NCBI GenBank assembly: GCA_023392595.1
Contig: JAEVYU010000081.1
Location: 1-64,000, forward strand
Source of the DNA: Bacillota bacterium
GTDB lineage: Bacteria > Bacillota > UBA4882 > UBA8346
Direction: 5' to 3'
Length of the DNA: 64,000 nucleotides
Shown: positions 43,151-52,922 of the stretch, one piece after another
How positions within the stretch are numbered: position 1 is the stretch's first letter
Layout of the letters: every line of letters starts with the position of its first letter
Translations under genes and position numbers: made by a program
Notes under the pieces: model-generated
Told to the model about the DNA's origin: nothing
The model's database searches: none
Seen by the model: only the letters and a program-made list of their open reading frames with translations

Positions 43151-45433
43151 ATGTCTGTCCAAAAACACCCTGCCTACCACGATGAAGCCAAGCATCTGGA
43201 TTATACCCTCAATTATGTCGAGAAAACCATTACCCACACGGCATCGAAAAGAAAACGGGTCGGCCAGGAAGTCGCTCAACTCGACCGCCGCTACATGGAT
43301 GGAAACAGCCAGGATTTTATCGACCTGATGGTCAATAACCAGTTGCTAAGCAGTGCGGATTTGAAGCTTCGGAATTTGGAGACGGCCCGCCAAAAGCCCT
43401 ACTTTGCCCGGATTGATTTTCATGAGGACGGAAAGGCGGAAAAAGAAGAACTCTATATCGGCAAAATGTGCCTGTCCCGGGATGAGGATCAAAAGCTGAT
43501 TATTGTTGATTGGCGGGCGCCGGTCGCCAATATGTATTATGAAAGCCGCCTGGGGGATGCCGGCTATGAGTGCCCTGAGGGGAAAATCAAGGGGAAATTA
43601 TCCCTTAAAAGGCAATTTTCCATTGACCAGGGTCAACTGGAGGGGATTTTCGATATCGACATTACCACCAATGATCAATTCTTGCAATCTTATTTAGGAG
43701 CAAGCGCCGATAACCGCTTAAAAGATATCGTCTCCACCATCCAGGCTGAGCAGAACCGGGTAATCCGGGCGGATATGAACCGCCCTTTAATCGTCCAGGG
43801 GGTGGCCGGTAGCGGTAAAACCACCATTGCCTTGCATCGGATTGCTTATTTGATTTACAATTACGGTCAATCGTTTGTACCGGAGAATTTTATGATCATC
43901 GCTCCGAACCGGCTTTTTTTGAATTATATTTCGGAGGTTTTGCCGGAACTGGGCGTGGAGCGGGTCAAACAGACGACGTTTGAGGATTTTGCGCGGGAGG
44001 TCATTGCCGAAAAATACCAGGTTAAAGACCCCAATGAAAAACTTTTGCAGTTTGTGGAGCCCAATCCGGCTCCTAAGCAAACCGCCGAAAATGAATGGAT
44101 CAAACAAGCGGCCATGGTAAAGTCGGGTATGATGTTTAAAGAATTCTTAGATTATTTTCTAAAGCAGCTGGAAGAAAAACTACTGCCTACCAGTGATTTC
44201 GGATTTGAAGACAATGTGCTATACCGGAATGAGGACATTCGCCGGCTCTTTTTTGTAGATTACCAAAGTTGGCCGATTTACAAACGGGTGGAACAAATCA
44301 AAAAACATTTTCAAAAGCGGCTTAAAGAGTGGCAGGGGGATGCCGCCGTCCAGCTGAATAACCAATGTCATGTCGCCATTGATAGAATGAAGATGAAAGA
44401 AGAGGACACCCCGGAACGCCAAGCCAAGATTATTGCTTTAATTGACGGCAAAAATGAAAAGGTTGCGCGGCTTAAAAGCTTTACCACGGGGGGAATTAAG
44501 GCTTACTTTAAACAGGTCCCATTCCGGAACGCGCTGGAGTGTTACGGGGACTTTTTCGCCAATCCCCTTTATTTTAAGGCGGCAGCCACAGACAAGTTAA
44601 AACCGGAACTCATTTCATGGCTCCGTCAGGGAACGCTGGCCGATCTGAACAATGGCCAGTTGGAACTGGAAGATTTAGCCCCGGTGCTTTATATTAAATA
44701 TCGTCTGGAAGGTTTAAGCGAAAGGATCAGGGTCAAACACGTAGTCATTGACGAAGCCCAGGACTTCAACACTTTTCAGTTTTATACGATGCGCCAGATG
44801 ATTAAGGACAGCTCTTTCACGATTTTAGGCGACCTGGCCCAGGGGATTCATTCCTACCGGGGGACTACCAATTGGGAGGAAGTCCGGCGGGATGTATTTC
44901 AGAATGAAGCCGATATCCTTACTTTGGAGCAAAGTTACCGGACTTCGATGGAAATCATGAGAACCGCCAATTTGGCCATTAGCCATTGGCAAGCGCCCCA
45001 TTTAAGTCAGGCAAAGCCGGTCATCCGCCATGGTGAGCCCGTAAAGTTTGTGGCCAAGAAAAACCTAGCGGAGATAACCGCCGAAATCGCGCTGAAAATT
45101 CTTGCCTTGCAAGCGGCGGGAGTCAAATCCATCGCTATTGTTGGGAAAACAGCCGGTGAATGCAAAACCGTCAGGGATTATCTCAAAAAGAATTCTGTGG
45201 AGGCAACTTTGATCAGCGGCCGGGAGTCGGAATATCAGAGCGGACTGGTAATCGTACCGTCTTATTTGGTGAAAGGCTTGGAATTTGATGCAGTTTTTCT
45301 CGTCAATGCCGACAAGGATACTTACCAGTCGATTGAGCTGGATATTAAACTCCTGTATGTCGCTTTGACCAGACCATTGCACCAATTGTTTATTTATTAC
45401 ACCGGAGAGTTGACTCCGCTGTTGCAATCATAA
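43151..45433 (+). CDS. helD: HelD-type RNA polymerase recycling ATPase
   Basis: A 760-residue superfamily-1 helicase-like protein. A long N-terminal arm (1-200) with coiled-coil start and LIIVDWRAPVANMYYES precedes Walker A GVAGSGKTT (217-225). Motif II is HVVIDEAQDF, motif III is FTILGDLAQGIHSYRG, motif IV is LEQSYRTSMEIM, and motif VI is LLYVALTRPLHQLFI. HelD binds RNA polymerase and clears stalled complexes from DNA in Gram-positive bacteria. Length and arm match the class with an N-terminal clamp. It is monocistronic, followed by a strong bidirectional terminator. Confidence 0.92.
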   Translation: MSVQKHPAYHDEAKHLDYTLNYVEKTITHTASKRKRVGQEVAQLDRRYMDGNSQDFIDLMVNNQLLSSADLKLRNLETARQKPYFARIDFHEDGKAEKEELYIGKMCLSRDEDQKLIIVDWRAPVANMYYESRLGDAGYECPEGKIKGKLSLKRQFSIDQGQLEGIFDIDITTNDQFLQSYLGASADNRLKDIVSTIQAEQNRVIRADMNRPLIVQGVAGSGKTTIALHRIAYLIYNYGQSFVPENFMIIAPNRLFLNYISEVLPELGVERVKQTTFEDFAREVIAEKYQVKDPNEKLLQFVEPNPAPKQTAENEWIKQAAMVKSGMMFKEFLDYFLKQLEEKLLPTSDFGFEDNVLYRNEDIRRLFFVDYQSWPIYKRVEQIKKHFQKRLKEWQGDAAVQLNNQCHVAIDRMKMKEEDTPERQAKIIALIDGKNEKVARLKSFTTGGIKAYFKQVPFRNALECYGDFFANPLYFKAAATDKLKPELISWLRQGTLADLNNGQLELEDLAPVLYIKYRLEGLSERIRVKHVVIDEAQDFNTFQFYTMRQMIKDSSFTILGDLAQGIHSYRGTTNWEEVRRDVFQNEADILTLEQSYRTSMEIMRTANLAISHWQAPHLSQAKPVIRHGEPVKFVAKKNLAEITAEIALKILALQAAGVKSIAIVGKTAGECKTVRDYLKKNSVEATLISGRESEYQSGLVIVPSYLVKGLEFDAVFLVNADKDTYQSIELDIKLLYVALTRPLHQLFIYYTGELTPLLQS

Positions 45434-45484
45434 AAAAGTGGCGTTCTTGGCAAGGAAAGAAACTATCGAAAGTTCGCATTCTGT

Positions 45485-45522
45485 GATCAAAAAACACCGG
45501 AGTTTGCCGGTGTTTTTTGATC
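45485..45522. terminator. Bidirectional terminator between helD and ankyrin gene
   Basis: Perfect 16-bp stem GATCAAAAAACACCGG/CCGGTGTTTTTTGATC with loop AGTTTG. A and T tracts inside the stem serve both strands. Confidence 0.9.
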
Positions 45523-45542
45523 TTATGGATTGAACAGGAACT

Positions 45543-47144
45543 TTATTTGGCTCCGGCTGTCTTCAACAACTCCACAATTTGGGTGGCGTTGGCGGCAGTG
45601 GCAATGGAAAGGGCGGTTTCGCCTTTGGTGGTTTTTACATTCACATTGGCTTTTTTATCAATCAAAATTTTGGCAATCTCCACATCATTTTTCTTGGCTG
45701 CATACATCAGGGCAGTGAAGTCATTGCCATCTTTGGCATTGAGATTGGCCTTGTTATCGGCCAGTAATTGCACAATTTCTTTGAATCCTTTTTCAGTGGC
45801 GTTAATGAGCGCCGTATATCCATAGAAATCGTCCGGTTCATTGACTTTAATTTTTTTCTGGGCCAATAAGAGCTTAACGGTATCGGTTTGGCCGTAATAA
45901 GCGGCATACATTAAAGGAGTCCAGAAACCCATGGCTTTGCCGCGGAAATTTTTGTCATTCACTTTGACGTTAATATCGATACCTTTGGAAATAAAGAGAT
46001 TGATAACGTCGTTTTTGCCGTAACGGGCTGCCAGGCAAAGAGCTTCACCGCATTGTTCCGGCTTGATTCCTTTGGATAATAAAGCATCGGCAACTTCCTG
46101 ATTGCCGTTTACGGCCGCCATATTGAGGGCTGTGGTGAAATCCTCGGGATTAATGTTTTTAGGAAGCAGCAATTTGATGATTTCAGTATAATTTTTATTG
46201 GCTGCAATGAGGATGGGAGGTTGCCCTAAATTTTGTTTGGCATTCACATCCGCGGCTTTGGCAAGCAACATCTTAACGATTTCCGGTTGATTTTCCTGAA
46301 CTGCAAAAACCAGGGCAGTTTCCCCTTTATTGCCTTTGATGTTGACATCGGCGCCTTTTTCCAAGAGTAGTTTCACAAAGGTCTGGCTTCCTTTTTGGGC
46401 TGCCAGCATCAACGCAGTTTGACCGTTATTTCTTTTAGCGTTAACATCGGCTTTGGCATCGATCAACAAGGGCGCTACATCTGCAGCACCGCTATCGGCA
46501 GCCAGAATTAAGGGGGTTTGGGAAAGGGTGTCTTTGCTGTTGGCATCAGCACCTTTGGCCAATAATAATTTAACGGTGTCCGGCGAGTTTTTTGCTATAG
46601 CAAGAGCCAATGCAGGATTTAAATCGTTGGTGGAGGCTCCTTTATCAAGCAGGATTTCGACAATGGCGGCATTGCCGTTTTCCGCAGCGGTGAGTAAGGG
46701 AGTAGTGACCTCGGTGGCGCCTTTGCGAGCTTTAATATTGATGTTGGCGTTTTTTTCAATCAATAAAGTAACGATTTCAGAAGAACCGCTACTGGCAGCG
46801 AACATTATGGGCGTCCAACCGGTTTTGATTTTGGCTTCTACTAAAGCCCCTTTTTCCAAGAGTAGTTTTACACTGGCGGCATCGCCTTTTTCGGCGGCAT
46901 TGATTAACGGTGTCCGCCCGTCTTTATCGGTGGTATTGACGTCTGCGCCTTGAGAGAGCAGTTGTTCAACCTGAGCACTGTCACCGTTTTGACAACTGGT
47001 GAGTAAGGCTGTATTCAGCTCCTCAGTATTGACAGCGGGGGTGGGTGTAGGTGTGGTTTTTGCATTATCGGCCAGGACAGTTATGGATAAAATGGCGATG
47101 ATACAAATGAAAACAAGCCCCAATGACCAAATCCGTTTAAGCAT
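45543..47144 (-). CDS. Exported ankyrin-repeat protein
   Basis: A protein of about 533 residues. It has a signal peptide (1-26, ending TVLADN), a short Thr/Pro linker (TTPTPTPAV), then about 14 ankyrin repeats of 33 residues filling the rest. Canonical units such as DGRTPLINAAEKGDAASVKLLLEKGA recur in diverged form, and several start N(V/I)KxxxGETAL. One repeat near residue 390 has a 7-residue insertion (NDKNFRG). ATG 47144 is spaced from AAAGGAG. Ankyrin stacks bind proteins; export would place this one in the periplasm or outside. No enzymatic domain is present, and no operon partner is visible. Confidence 0.88.
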   Translation of the reverse strand: MLKRIWSLGLVFICIIAILSITVLADNAKTTPTPTPAVNTEELNTALLTSCQNGDSAQVEQLLSQGADVNTTDKDGRTPLINAAEKGDAASVKLLLEKGALVEAKIKTGWTPIMFAASSGSSEIVTLLIEKNANINIKARKGATEVTTPLLTAAENGNAAIVEILLDKGASTNDLNPALALAIAKNSPDTVKLLLAKGADANSKDTLSQTPLILAADSGAADVAPLLIDAKADVNAKRNNGQTALMLAAQKGSQTFVKLLLEKGADVNIKGNKGETALVFAVQENQPEIVKMLLAKAADVNAKQNLGQPPILIAANKNYTEIIKLLLPKNINPEDFTTALNMAAVNGNQEVADALLSKGIKPEQCGEALCLAARYGKNDVINLFISKGIDINVKVNDKNFRGKAMGFWTPLMYAAYYGQTDTVKLLLAQKKIKVNEPDDFYGYTALINATEKGFKEIVQLLADNKANLNAKDGNDFTALMYAAKKNDVEIAKILIDKKANVNVKTTKGETALSIATAANATQIVELLKTAGAK

Positions 47145-47398
47145 TTTCAATACGCTCCTTTGCATTGATGTTGAACAGGCAAGATCCTAAACTAAACTGG
47201 GAGAAAAAGATAACGATATGAAAAGATTTTAGCCGACTTATACTATATATATGAAGTCTTTGCCAGTTTTCCTAAGTGATCGTTTTTCTAGTTTAGTTAA
47301 ATCTTTCCTATATGCTCTTATTATATTGCAACTCTTTCATAAATTAAATATATTATTTTTTTAAATGGTTTTGTTAAGAATAGTAAGGGGTGATATCG

Positions 47399-47566
47399 AT
47401 GATTTCTTATTTGGTCTTTTTAGGGATCCTAATCATTTGCATTTACACAATTTTATTTTCGATTACCGAGTTTAAGAAAAAAAATTATCCCGGATTTTTT
47501 GGGATTATTTTGCTCGTTCTCACGATTTTGGTCCTTCCTTTTTATTTTTTATTTTTAAAGGGATAA
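47399..47566 (+). CDS. Small two-helix membrane protein
   Basis: A 55-residue frame starting at ATG 47399 behind AAGGGGTG at 7-nt spacing. It encodes two hydrophobic helices (LVFLGILIICIYTILFSI and FFGIILLVLTILVLPFYFLF) joined by a basic loop EFKKKNYP. No family is recognised. It stands alone between the divergent ankyrin gene and the convergent germination operon; the good ribosome-binding site and coherent topology are the only support. Confidence 0.5.
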   Translation: MISYLVFLGILIICIYTILFSITEFKKKNYPGFFGIILLVLTILVLPFYFLFLKG

Positions 47567-47633
47567 AGAGGGATTTACTGAGCGCCGGATCATGCTAAGG
47601 GGAAACAAGCAGTCCAAAGCCGGCAGCTAAGGT

Positions 47634-48908
47634 TCAGCGCGGCTGAGGCGGCTGAAATTGAACCCCCACCCTGCGAATGTCTACTTTCGCAACAACATCA
47701 ATTTTTGCTTTTCCAAATTTATCGGGCCAATTATAGCGGTCCCAATCGTCTCCGGTAAGGACGGTATTGCGAACTTTAATGCCGAAACCGAATACATCGG
47801 AGTTATATTGTTGAGCCTTTCGGATTGTTTTGATCGACCTTTTTTCCAACTCTCTGCCTATCAGCTTACTAAGAAATGCTTCTTTGGCGGGCTCTGTATA
47901 ATCAATCCCGCTTTGGATGCTTAATATCTCGGCTTCCATTCTCAGTTTAACCTGGAAATGGTCTTGATTGTTTTTGTGCTTATATTTAATCTGTGGCAGG
48001 GAGCTGGTCATTAATCGATAAGCGATCTGGTAATCTTTTTTATAGGGATCGCGGATGGATAATAAAGCTTCATTGAAACTGTGAGTGATAATTTGTAAAA
48101 TTTGCGTCTCATATACATCAAAAGATCCAATCAGTTTATCCTGCTTAAAAATTGCAGTGCCCATTAGCCGTATATCTTTGGCCTCAGGGGGTTTCCCGGA
48201 CGCCCCTGCTTGAGGGCTGCCGGATTTTCCCCCTCCCCCCGATTTTTGCTCTTGCCCCCCGGACTGCTCCTGGTACTCGTCGGGATCTTGGCGGTGAAAC
48301 CGACCCAAAAGCGGAGCATAGTTTTCCTGAGCCTTGGCCTCATAGCGATCCATAAAGTCATTTAACGTCGTCATGGGATACATGCCGGAAAAACGGGTTA
48401 GGCGGGAAAAGTCCCTAAAGTACTCGGAAGGATTTGGTTCAAGTCTGGGTTTAACCTTCATCACGTCGACCGCTTTCCCCTGGCAGATAAAAATATTTAA
48501 AGTCCGGCGCATTTCCCTGTAGCGTACCAGTGTATCGATCCAGTTCCGGACGCCTTTTTTTGCCAAGTCTTCTCCCAGTATCAGCACAGAGTTTTGTAAT
48601 AAGGAGATTTCCCGGTTTACAGAGGTATTCATTAAATTAAAGCCTTCAAAGATTGTGGGGGCTTGCTTTGAAAGGATAAAAACCCCGGTATCTTTTCCAT
48701 CCCCTCCGGACTCTCCGCCCCCGCCTTTCAATTTGGCCGGGATAGCGATCATGGTAGTAATTATTAAACCTTTACCGCCAGGACCAAGATCTAAGCCCAA
48801 GACTTGCACTAGGGCCAAGCTCTCTAGCTCCCGCCGGTCCCAACAACCGTTCAAAGCCAAAACCATTGTAAAAAGTATAACGGCGGGCAAAAGAATTTTC
48901 TTATTCAT
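47634..48908 (-). CDS. gerAC: Spore germination lipoprotein Ger(x)C
   Basis: The C subunit of a GerA-type germinant receptor, about 424 residues. A lipoprotein signal ends in LNGC with the family's invariant CWDRRELE just after it. Domains follow the GerAC three-domain order, with VLILGEDLAKKGVRNWIDTLVRY early and KIDVVAKVDIRRVG at the C-terminus. A Gly/Ser/Gln-rich insertion (about 200-230) interrupts the middle. ATG 48908 overlaps the end of the gerAB frame; GTG 48920 is a weaker alternative. It anchors the receptor at the spore inner membrane. Confidence 0.92.
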   Translation of the reverse strand: MNKKILLPAVILFTMVLALNGCWDRRELESLALVQVLGLDLGPGGKGLIITTMIAIPAKLKGGGGESGGDGKDTGVFILSKQAPTIFEGFNLMNTSVNREISLLQNSVLILGEDLAKKGVRNWIDTLVRYREMRRTLNIFICQGKAVDVMKVKPRLEPNPSEYFRDFSRLTRFSGMYPMTTLNDFMDRYEAKAQENYAPLLGRFHRQDPDEYQEQSGGQEQKSGGGGKSGSPQAGASGKPPEAKDIRLMGTAIFKQDKLIGSFDVYETQILQIITHSFNEALLSIRDPYKKDYQIAYRLMTSSLPQIKYKHKNNQDHFQVKLRMEAEILSIQSGIDYTEPAKEAFLSKLIGRELEKRSIKTIRKAQQYNSDVFGFGIKVRNTVLTGDDWDRYNWPDKFGKAKIDVVAKVDIRRVGVQFQPPQPR

Positions 48909-50004
48909 CGATTGGGTCACCCGTTTTTTTCTTGATAATCAATGAAAATAACCATAATAACAATGGAACACCAAAGGCCACAAGCGAATAATATTTTTCA
49001 ATCTGAAAGTCATTCAGGATCACCGCTTGAGTCATGGAAGTCGGTATCAAACTAACGGTAAAAACCAAGACCGCTATGGGGATGCTCAACGGACGGTAGT
49101 CCTGAATCCGCAACGCCTGGGCAAAACTAGTTACCGTACCGTAAAACATTCCCGATAATTGAATCGCTGCAGTAAAAAACCATACGAAAACAAAAACCGC
49201 TTCAACCCGTTGAATAAATTCCTCCAGCGATATGAGCCTGGCTAACTGAAAGACCGGGAAGATAAGTTTGGTGGCTGAAACATAATTGAAAACCAATACC
49301 ACAATAGCGGTGATGGCCATATTGATCAATACGGCGATGCCGATACTATAGGCTCCAACCCCGAATATTTTGGACTTATTGGCGATCAAGGGAGCTATCA
49401 GACCAAACAAAAGGATTTCCGAAAAAAGGGAAACGTTATAGGCTGAAGCTTTTAACAATTTTACCGGTCCTGTCCCTAAAATTGGCGCAAGATGCTGGAT
49501 ATCGCCATGGGATAGGCTGAAAAATACAATAATCCCCAATCCTAATAATAAATAAGGTCCAAAAAACCAGGCGACTCTGGATATGGTTTCAATACCGAGT
49601 GAGCACCCATAGATTAATATTGCCAGCAAGCAGAAAGTGATGACACTAATGGGTGTTCGCGGCAAAATGGATAAAATAAAGCTTTCAACGAACTGTCGTA
49701 AAAACAGCGAAGTAATGGTTAAGAAAAACAGAAAAAAAATAATTCCGATGACTCCGCCGATGATAGGACCGCCGATGACACGGGCGATTTCGATGATATT
49801 TTGGCCCGGATATTTACGGATTAGGTAATATATGAACAAAAAGCCGATCAGGCTTAAAATTCCCGATAAAAGTACAATCAACCATCCTGCCCCTTCGCCG
49901 AAAATTGCCATATCCCGGGGAAAGGATAGAAAAATTTTCCCGGACATAATGATAATTAAAAGGGTTAAAGCCTCCCGGTGTCCGATACTTTCTTTTTTTA
50001 TCAA
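48901..50004 (-). CDS. gerAB: Spore germination permease GerAB
   Basis: The 367-residue B subunit, with about 10 transmembrane helices of the APC/endospore-germination permease type. It starts KESIGHREALTLLIIIMSGKIFLS and contains YYLIRKYPGQNIIEIARVIGG. The B subunit binds the germinant. The start TTG 50004 overlaps the gerAA stop (TTGA), so synthesis is probably coupled to gerAA. The gene ends eight bases inside gerAC. The germinant itself cannot be predicted. Confidence 0.92.
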   Translation of the reverse strand: MIKKESIGHREALTLLIIIMSGKIFLSFPRDMAIFGEGAGWLIVLLSGILSLIGFLFIYYLIRKYPGQNIIEIARVIGGPIIGGVIGIIFFLFFLTITSLFLRQFVESFILSILPRTPISVITFCLLAILIYGCSLGIETISRVAWFFGPYLLLGLGIIVFFSLSHGDIQHLAPILGTGPVKLLKASAYNVSLFSEILLFGLIAPLIANKSKIFGVGAYSIGIAVLINMAITAIVVLVFNYVSATKLIFPVFQLARLISLEEFIQRVEAVFVFVWFFTAAIQLSGMFYGTVTSFAQALRIQDYRPLSIPIAVLVFTVSLIPTSMTQAVILNDFQIEKYYSLVAFGVPLLLWLFSLIIKKKTGDPIDE

Positions 50005-51662
50005 GATTCCGATTCATCTCCTTTATTTTCATTCTGCCTAGGCCGATCCCATGGACGGGTTTTTTTATCCTGACGGATTATATCAAGGGGGTTTAGGAAA
50101 AACGGTCGAAAACGTTGTGAAAAGGACTTGGGTCTGATGATACGGTCGTCTGATTTGGACCGGAAGGGAGTTATCGGCGAAAGAAAAGGCACTCCAAAAC
50201 TATTTAAAGTTGAGGTGTGGAGAGCCATAATAAAAACCCCGAAAGCCATTCCAAAAAAACCCATCACACTTGCCAATATTGTAAATCCAAATCGTAATAA
50301 GCGGATGGTAAAGGACGCATTGTAATTTGGTACCACAAATGAGCCAAGGGCCGTAATTGCCACCACGATAATCAAAATAGGGCTGACGATGGAAGCTGCA
50401 ACTGCGGCTTGCCCCAGAATCAATGCGCCGACAATTCCTATCGTTGGCCCGATAACGCCGGGAATCCGGATTCCCGCTTCGCGAATGAGCTCGAAGGCGA
50501 ATTCCATGAATAGAATCTCCACAATAGCAGGAAAAGGAACTGTTTCCCGGGCGGCGGTCATAGCGAGCAATAAATCGGTAGGTATCATTTCCTGGTGGTA
50601 ATTGACGACGGCAATATAAAATGCCGGCAGCAGCAAGGCTATAAAAATCGAGGCCGCCCGGATTAAACGTAAAAAATTGCCAAAGGGCCAACGTATGTAA
50701 TAATCTTCGGCAGCATGAAGAAAAATCGCGAATGTTGTGGGTACAACCAGTGAAAATGGGCTGTTTTGCATGACAATCCCTACATAACCTTCCCGAACAT
50801 GGGCTGCCAGCCGGTCGGGCCTTTCGGTAGAGAGCATTTGCGGGATGAGTGACTTGGGATGGTCTTCCAGATATTCTTCCAGAGTCCCGGTTTCCGATAT
50901 GTAATCCGTAGTTTCGCTGATCGTCTTAATCCTGTACTTCACTTCCTCAACCAGCTTGGGATTGGCGACATCTTTAAGATACATGACACCGACAAGGGTT
51001 CGGCTGCGCCGTCCAACCCGAAGGATTTCGGTCATTAATTTAGGATCTTTGATATAGCGCCGGACACTGGCCGTGTTAGCCCTAAAGGTCTCTGAAAATG
51101 ACTCCTGGGGCCCCCGGACTACATGTTCGTTGGCGGGCTTTTCGATCCCCCGGTGTTCCCAGCCTTTGGTTTCAATTATCAAAGCTTCGTCCGAATTGTC
51201 GATCAATAATATGCTGGAGCCATCCAGGACGGCGTCGATAATGTCATTTACCTTATTGTTTTTGACAATCTGACTTTCGGGAAGGAGTTTTTGGGAGATG
51301 GTTTCGATAGGATTTTTGCTGGAAATTTCCCCGGGAGTTAAAACCATTAAAGGTTGTAATACGGCGAAGTTTTGAGTATTACGGTCGGCCATTCCATCTA
51401 TATATATAATGAAAGCATCCACATTTAAGCCGGGGATTTGAAATTCCCGAATCACAAAATCCATATTGGCGGGAATTTCGAAAATTTTCTCCAGTATACA
51501 GCGGTTTTCTTTTAAGTTTTTGCTGAGGACTCTTTCGGCTTCGGATTTTTCATCATGGAGAGGGGGGCGTTTAAATGAACCATTGCGTGCGCCTGAAAAG
51601 GAAAATTGGTTTTGTTGAGCACCGAATTTAAAGATTTTCTTTACCAGATCCCAGAATTTCAT
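50001..51662 (-). CDS. gerAA: Spore germination protein GerAA
   Basis: The 553-residue A subunit. A cytosolic N-terminal domain (1-320) includes FVIREFQIPGLNVDAFIIYIDGM, GSSILLIDNSDEALIIETKGWEHR and RGPQESFSETFRANTASVRR, a hallmark of GerA proteins. Four to five transmembrane helices follow, then a tail with GVPFLSPITPFRSKSDDRIIRPKS. It oligomerises into the receptor core/channel. It is first in the gerAA-AB-AC operon on the minus strand and diverges from an LD-carboxypeptidase. This is the strongest evidence in the window that the organism forms endospores. Confidence 0.94.
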   Translation of the reverse strand: MKFWDLVKKIFKFGAQQNQFSFSGARNGSFKRPPLHDEKSEAERVLSKNLKENRCILEKIFEIPANMDFVIREFQIPGLNVDAFIIYIDGMADRNTQNFAVLQPLMVLTPGEISSKNPIETISQKLLPESQIVKNNKVNDIIDAVLDGSSILLIDNSDEALIIETKGWEHRGIEKPANEHVVRGPQESFSETFRANTASVRRYIKDPKLMTEILRVGRRSRTLVGVMYLKDVANPKLVEEVKYRIKTISETTDYISETGTLEEYLEDHPKSLIPQMLSTERPDRLAAHVREGYVGIVMQNSPFSLVVPTTFAIFLHAAEDYYIRWPFGNFLRLIRAASIFIALLLPAFYIAVVNYHQEMIPTDLLLAMTAARETVPFPAIVEILFMEFAFELIREAGIRIPGVIGPTIGIVGALILGQAAVAASIVSPILIIVVAITALGSFVVPNYNASFTIRLLRFGFTILASVMGFFGMAFGVFIMALHTSTLNSFGVPFLSPITPFRSKSDDRIIRPKSFSQRFRPFFLNPLDIIRQDKKTRPWDRPRQNENKGDESES

Positions 51663-51782
51663 TGGATGCCTCCCCGGTTAGCTTTTGTCATTATTAGCAG
51701 TTTCATACTTTTTCATTCCCGGATCGTAATTTTGGTAAATGAACATTATCGGCAATTATTTTCAATATGTGAGGTGGCGCAG

Positions 51783-52703
51783 GTGAAAAAGATTAAAGGC
51801 GGGGCGCTGCGGTTAGGGAACAAAATCGGCGTAACCGCACCAGCCAGTCCTATGCATTCCCTTGATGAAATTACCGGGGAAACTTCTACCCTTGCTAAAT
51901 GGGGTTATTCGATTGTTTTAGGCAAGACGGTCACTCCCATGGATAGTGATATGGCAGGCGCTGATATCTTTAGACAGGCCGATTTGGAAGGATTGTGGCA
52001 AAATGATGAAATTAGCGCCATCTGGTGCTTGCGGGGGGGCTATGGGAGCATCCGTTTGTTACCCCAATTATGGTATGATTTGTTCAGGAAAAAGCCCAAA
52101 ATCATGATTGGATTCAGCGATATCACCGCACTGGAAATGGCTTTATGGTCACAGGTTCGCTTAGTAACTTTTCATGGACCGGTTTTAACCAGCTTAAAAG
52201 GGGAATTTACGATGAACCAAACTTTCAAAACTCTGAGAGGGGAGAACTCGGTTGAGTTGGAGTGGCCTTCCGGAAGCCGGGAATCCTATGTCCCTATTCG
52301 CAGCGGCAAAGTCCAAGGGATTATTTTAGGCGGGAACCTGTCGATTATCGCTGCGTTGACAGGAACCCGGTTTTTACCGAACCTAGAAGGCGCGATCATA
52401 TTTTTGGAAGAAGTTGGGGAACCGCCCTACCGGATTGACCGTATGTTAACTCAGCTTATCATCTCGGGCATTCTTCCATCTGCTGCCGGGGTAATTGTCG
52501 GAAGGTGTATTCCTTTGCCGCAGCGGGATGAAAATCAACTGATAGAAATATTTACCGAAAGATTAAGGACTCTAAAATGTCCTGCGGCTTACGGTTTTCC
52601 CATTGGCCATATCGCCAATCAATGGACCATCCCCCAGGGAGTGATGGCTGAGGTTGATATCGACAAAGGAAGTCTGGTTTTATTGGAAAAGCCGGTCGAA
52701 TAA
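51783..52703 (+). CDS. LD-carboxypeptidase (peptidase S66)
   Basis: A 306-residue cytoplasmic serine peptidase of the LdcA/MccF family. The N-terminus has IGVTAPASP and a substrate-loop ICLRGGYGS-like segment. The nucleophile Ser lies in MIGFSDITAL, the Glu in FLEEVGEPPYRIDRML, and the His in GFPIGHIANQWTIP. LdcA trims the D-Ala from recycled murein tetrapeptides; MccF-type members cleave peptide antibiotics. GTG 51783 follows GAGGTGGCGCAG; the open frame upstream lacks conservation. A 45-residue membrane microprotein starts two bases after the stop. Confidence 0.9.
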   Translation: MKKIKGGALRLGNKIGVTAPASPMHSLDEITGETSTLAKWGYSIVLGKTVTPMDSDMAGADIFRQADLEGLWQNDEISAIWCLRGGYGSIRLLPQLWYDLFRKKPKIMIGFSDITALEMALWSQVRLVTFHGPVLTSLKGEFTMNQTFKTLRGENSVELEWPSGSRESYVPIRSGKVQGIILGGNLSIIAALTGTRFLPNLEGAIIFLEEVGEPPYRIDRMLTQLIISGILPSAAGVIVGRCIPLPQRDENQLIEIFTERLRTLKCPAAYGFPIGHIANQWTIPQGVMAEVDIDKGSLVLLEKPVE

Positions 52704-52704
52704 A

Positions 52705-52842
52705 ATGGGTCCAGTGAACAACAATTCAATCATAGCCTTTTTATGCCTGAGTTGCCTATTATTAAGCATTTCGCTAATGATTACAGCCTTCGTTTTGGCG
52801 CTTGAAAGAGGATTATTTTATAATGTAGCGAACTATGATTAA
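52705..52842 (+). CDS. Single-helix membrane microprotein
   Basis: A 45-residue frame starting two bases after the LD-carboxypeptidase stop. It consists of a short polar head (MGPVNNNS), one long hydrophobic helix (IIAFLCLSCLLLSISLMITA) and a short tail. The ribosome-binding site is weak, so translation would depend on coupling. No family is recognised and it could be spurious. Confidence 0.35.
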   Translation: MGPVNNNSIIAFLCLSCLLLSISLMITAFVLALERGLFYNVANYD

Positions 52843-52922
52843 TGTCTTTCTGCTTAACCTCTGGAACGAAAGTTTACCAAGAACGTTTTGTTGATAGATG
52901 GAAGAAGGAAGGAGCAAATCAA

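Noticed and set aside
42884..43279. 131-residue minus-strand frame before helD
   Set aside because: It overlaps the helD start region antisense, and neither its start nor its composition is convincing.
46453..46953. 166-residue plus-strand frame
   Set aside because: Antisense to the ankyrin repeats; its openness follows from the repetitive codon pattern of the real gene.
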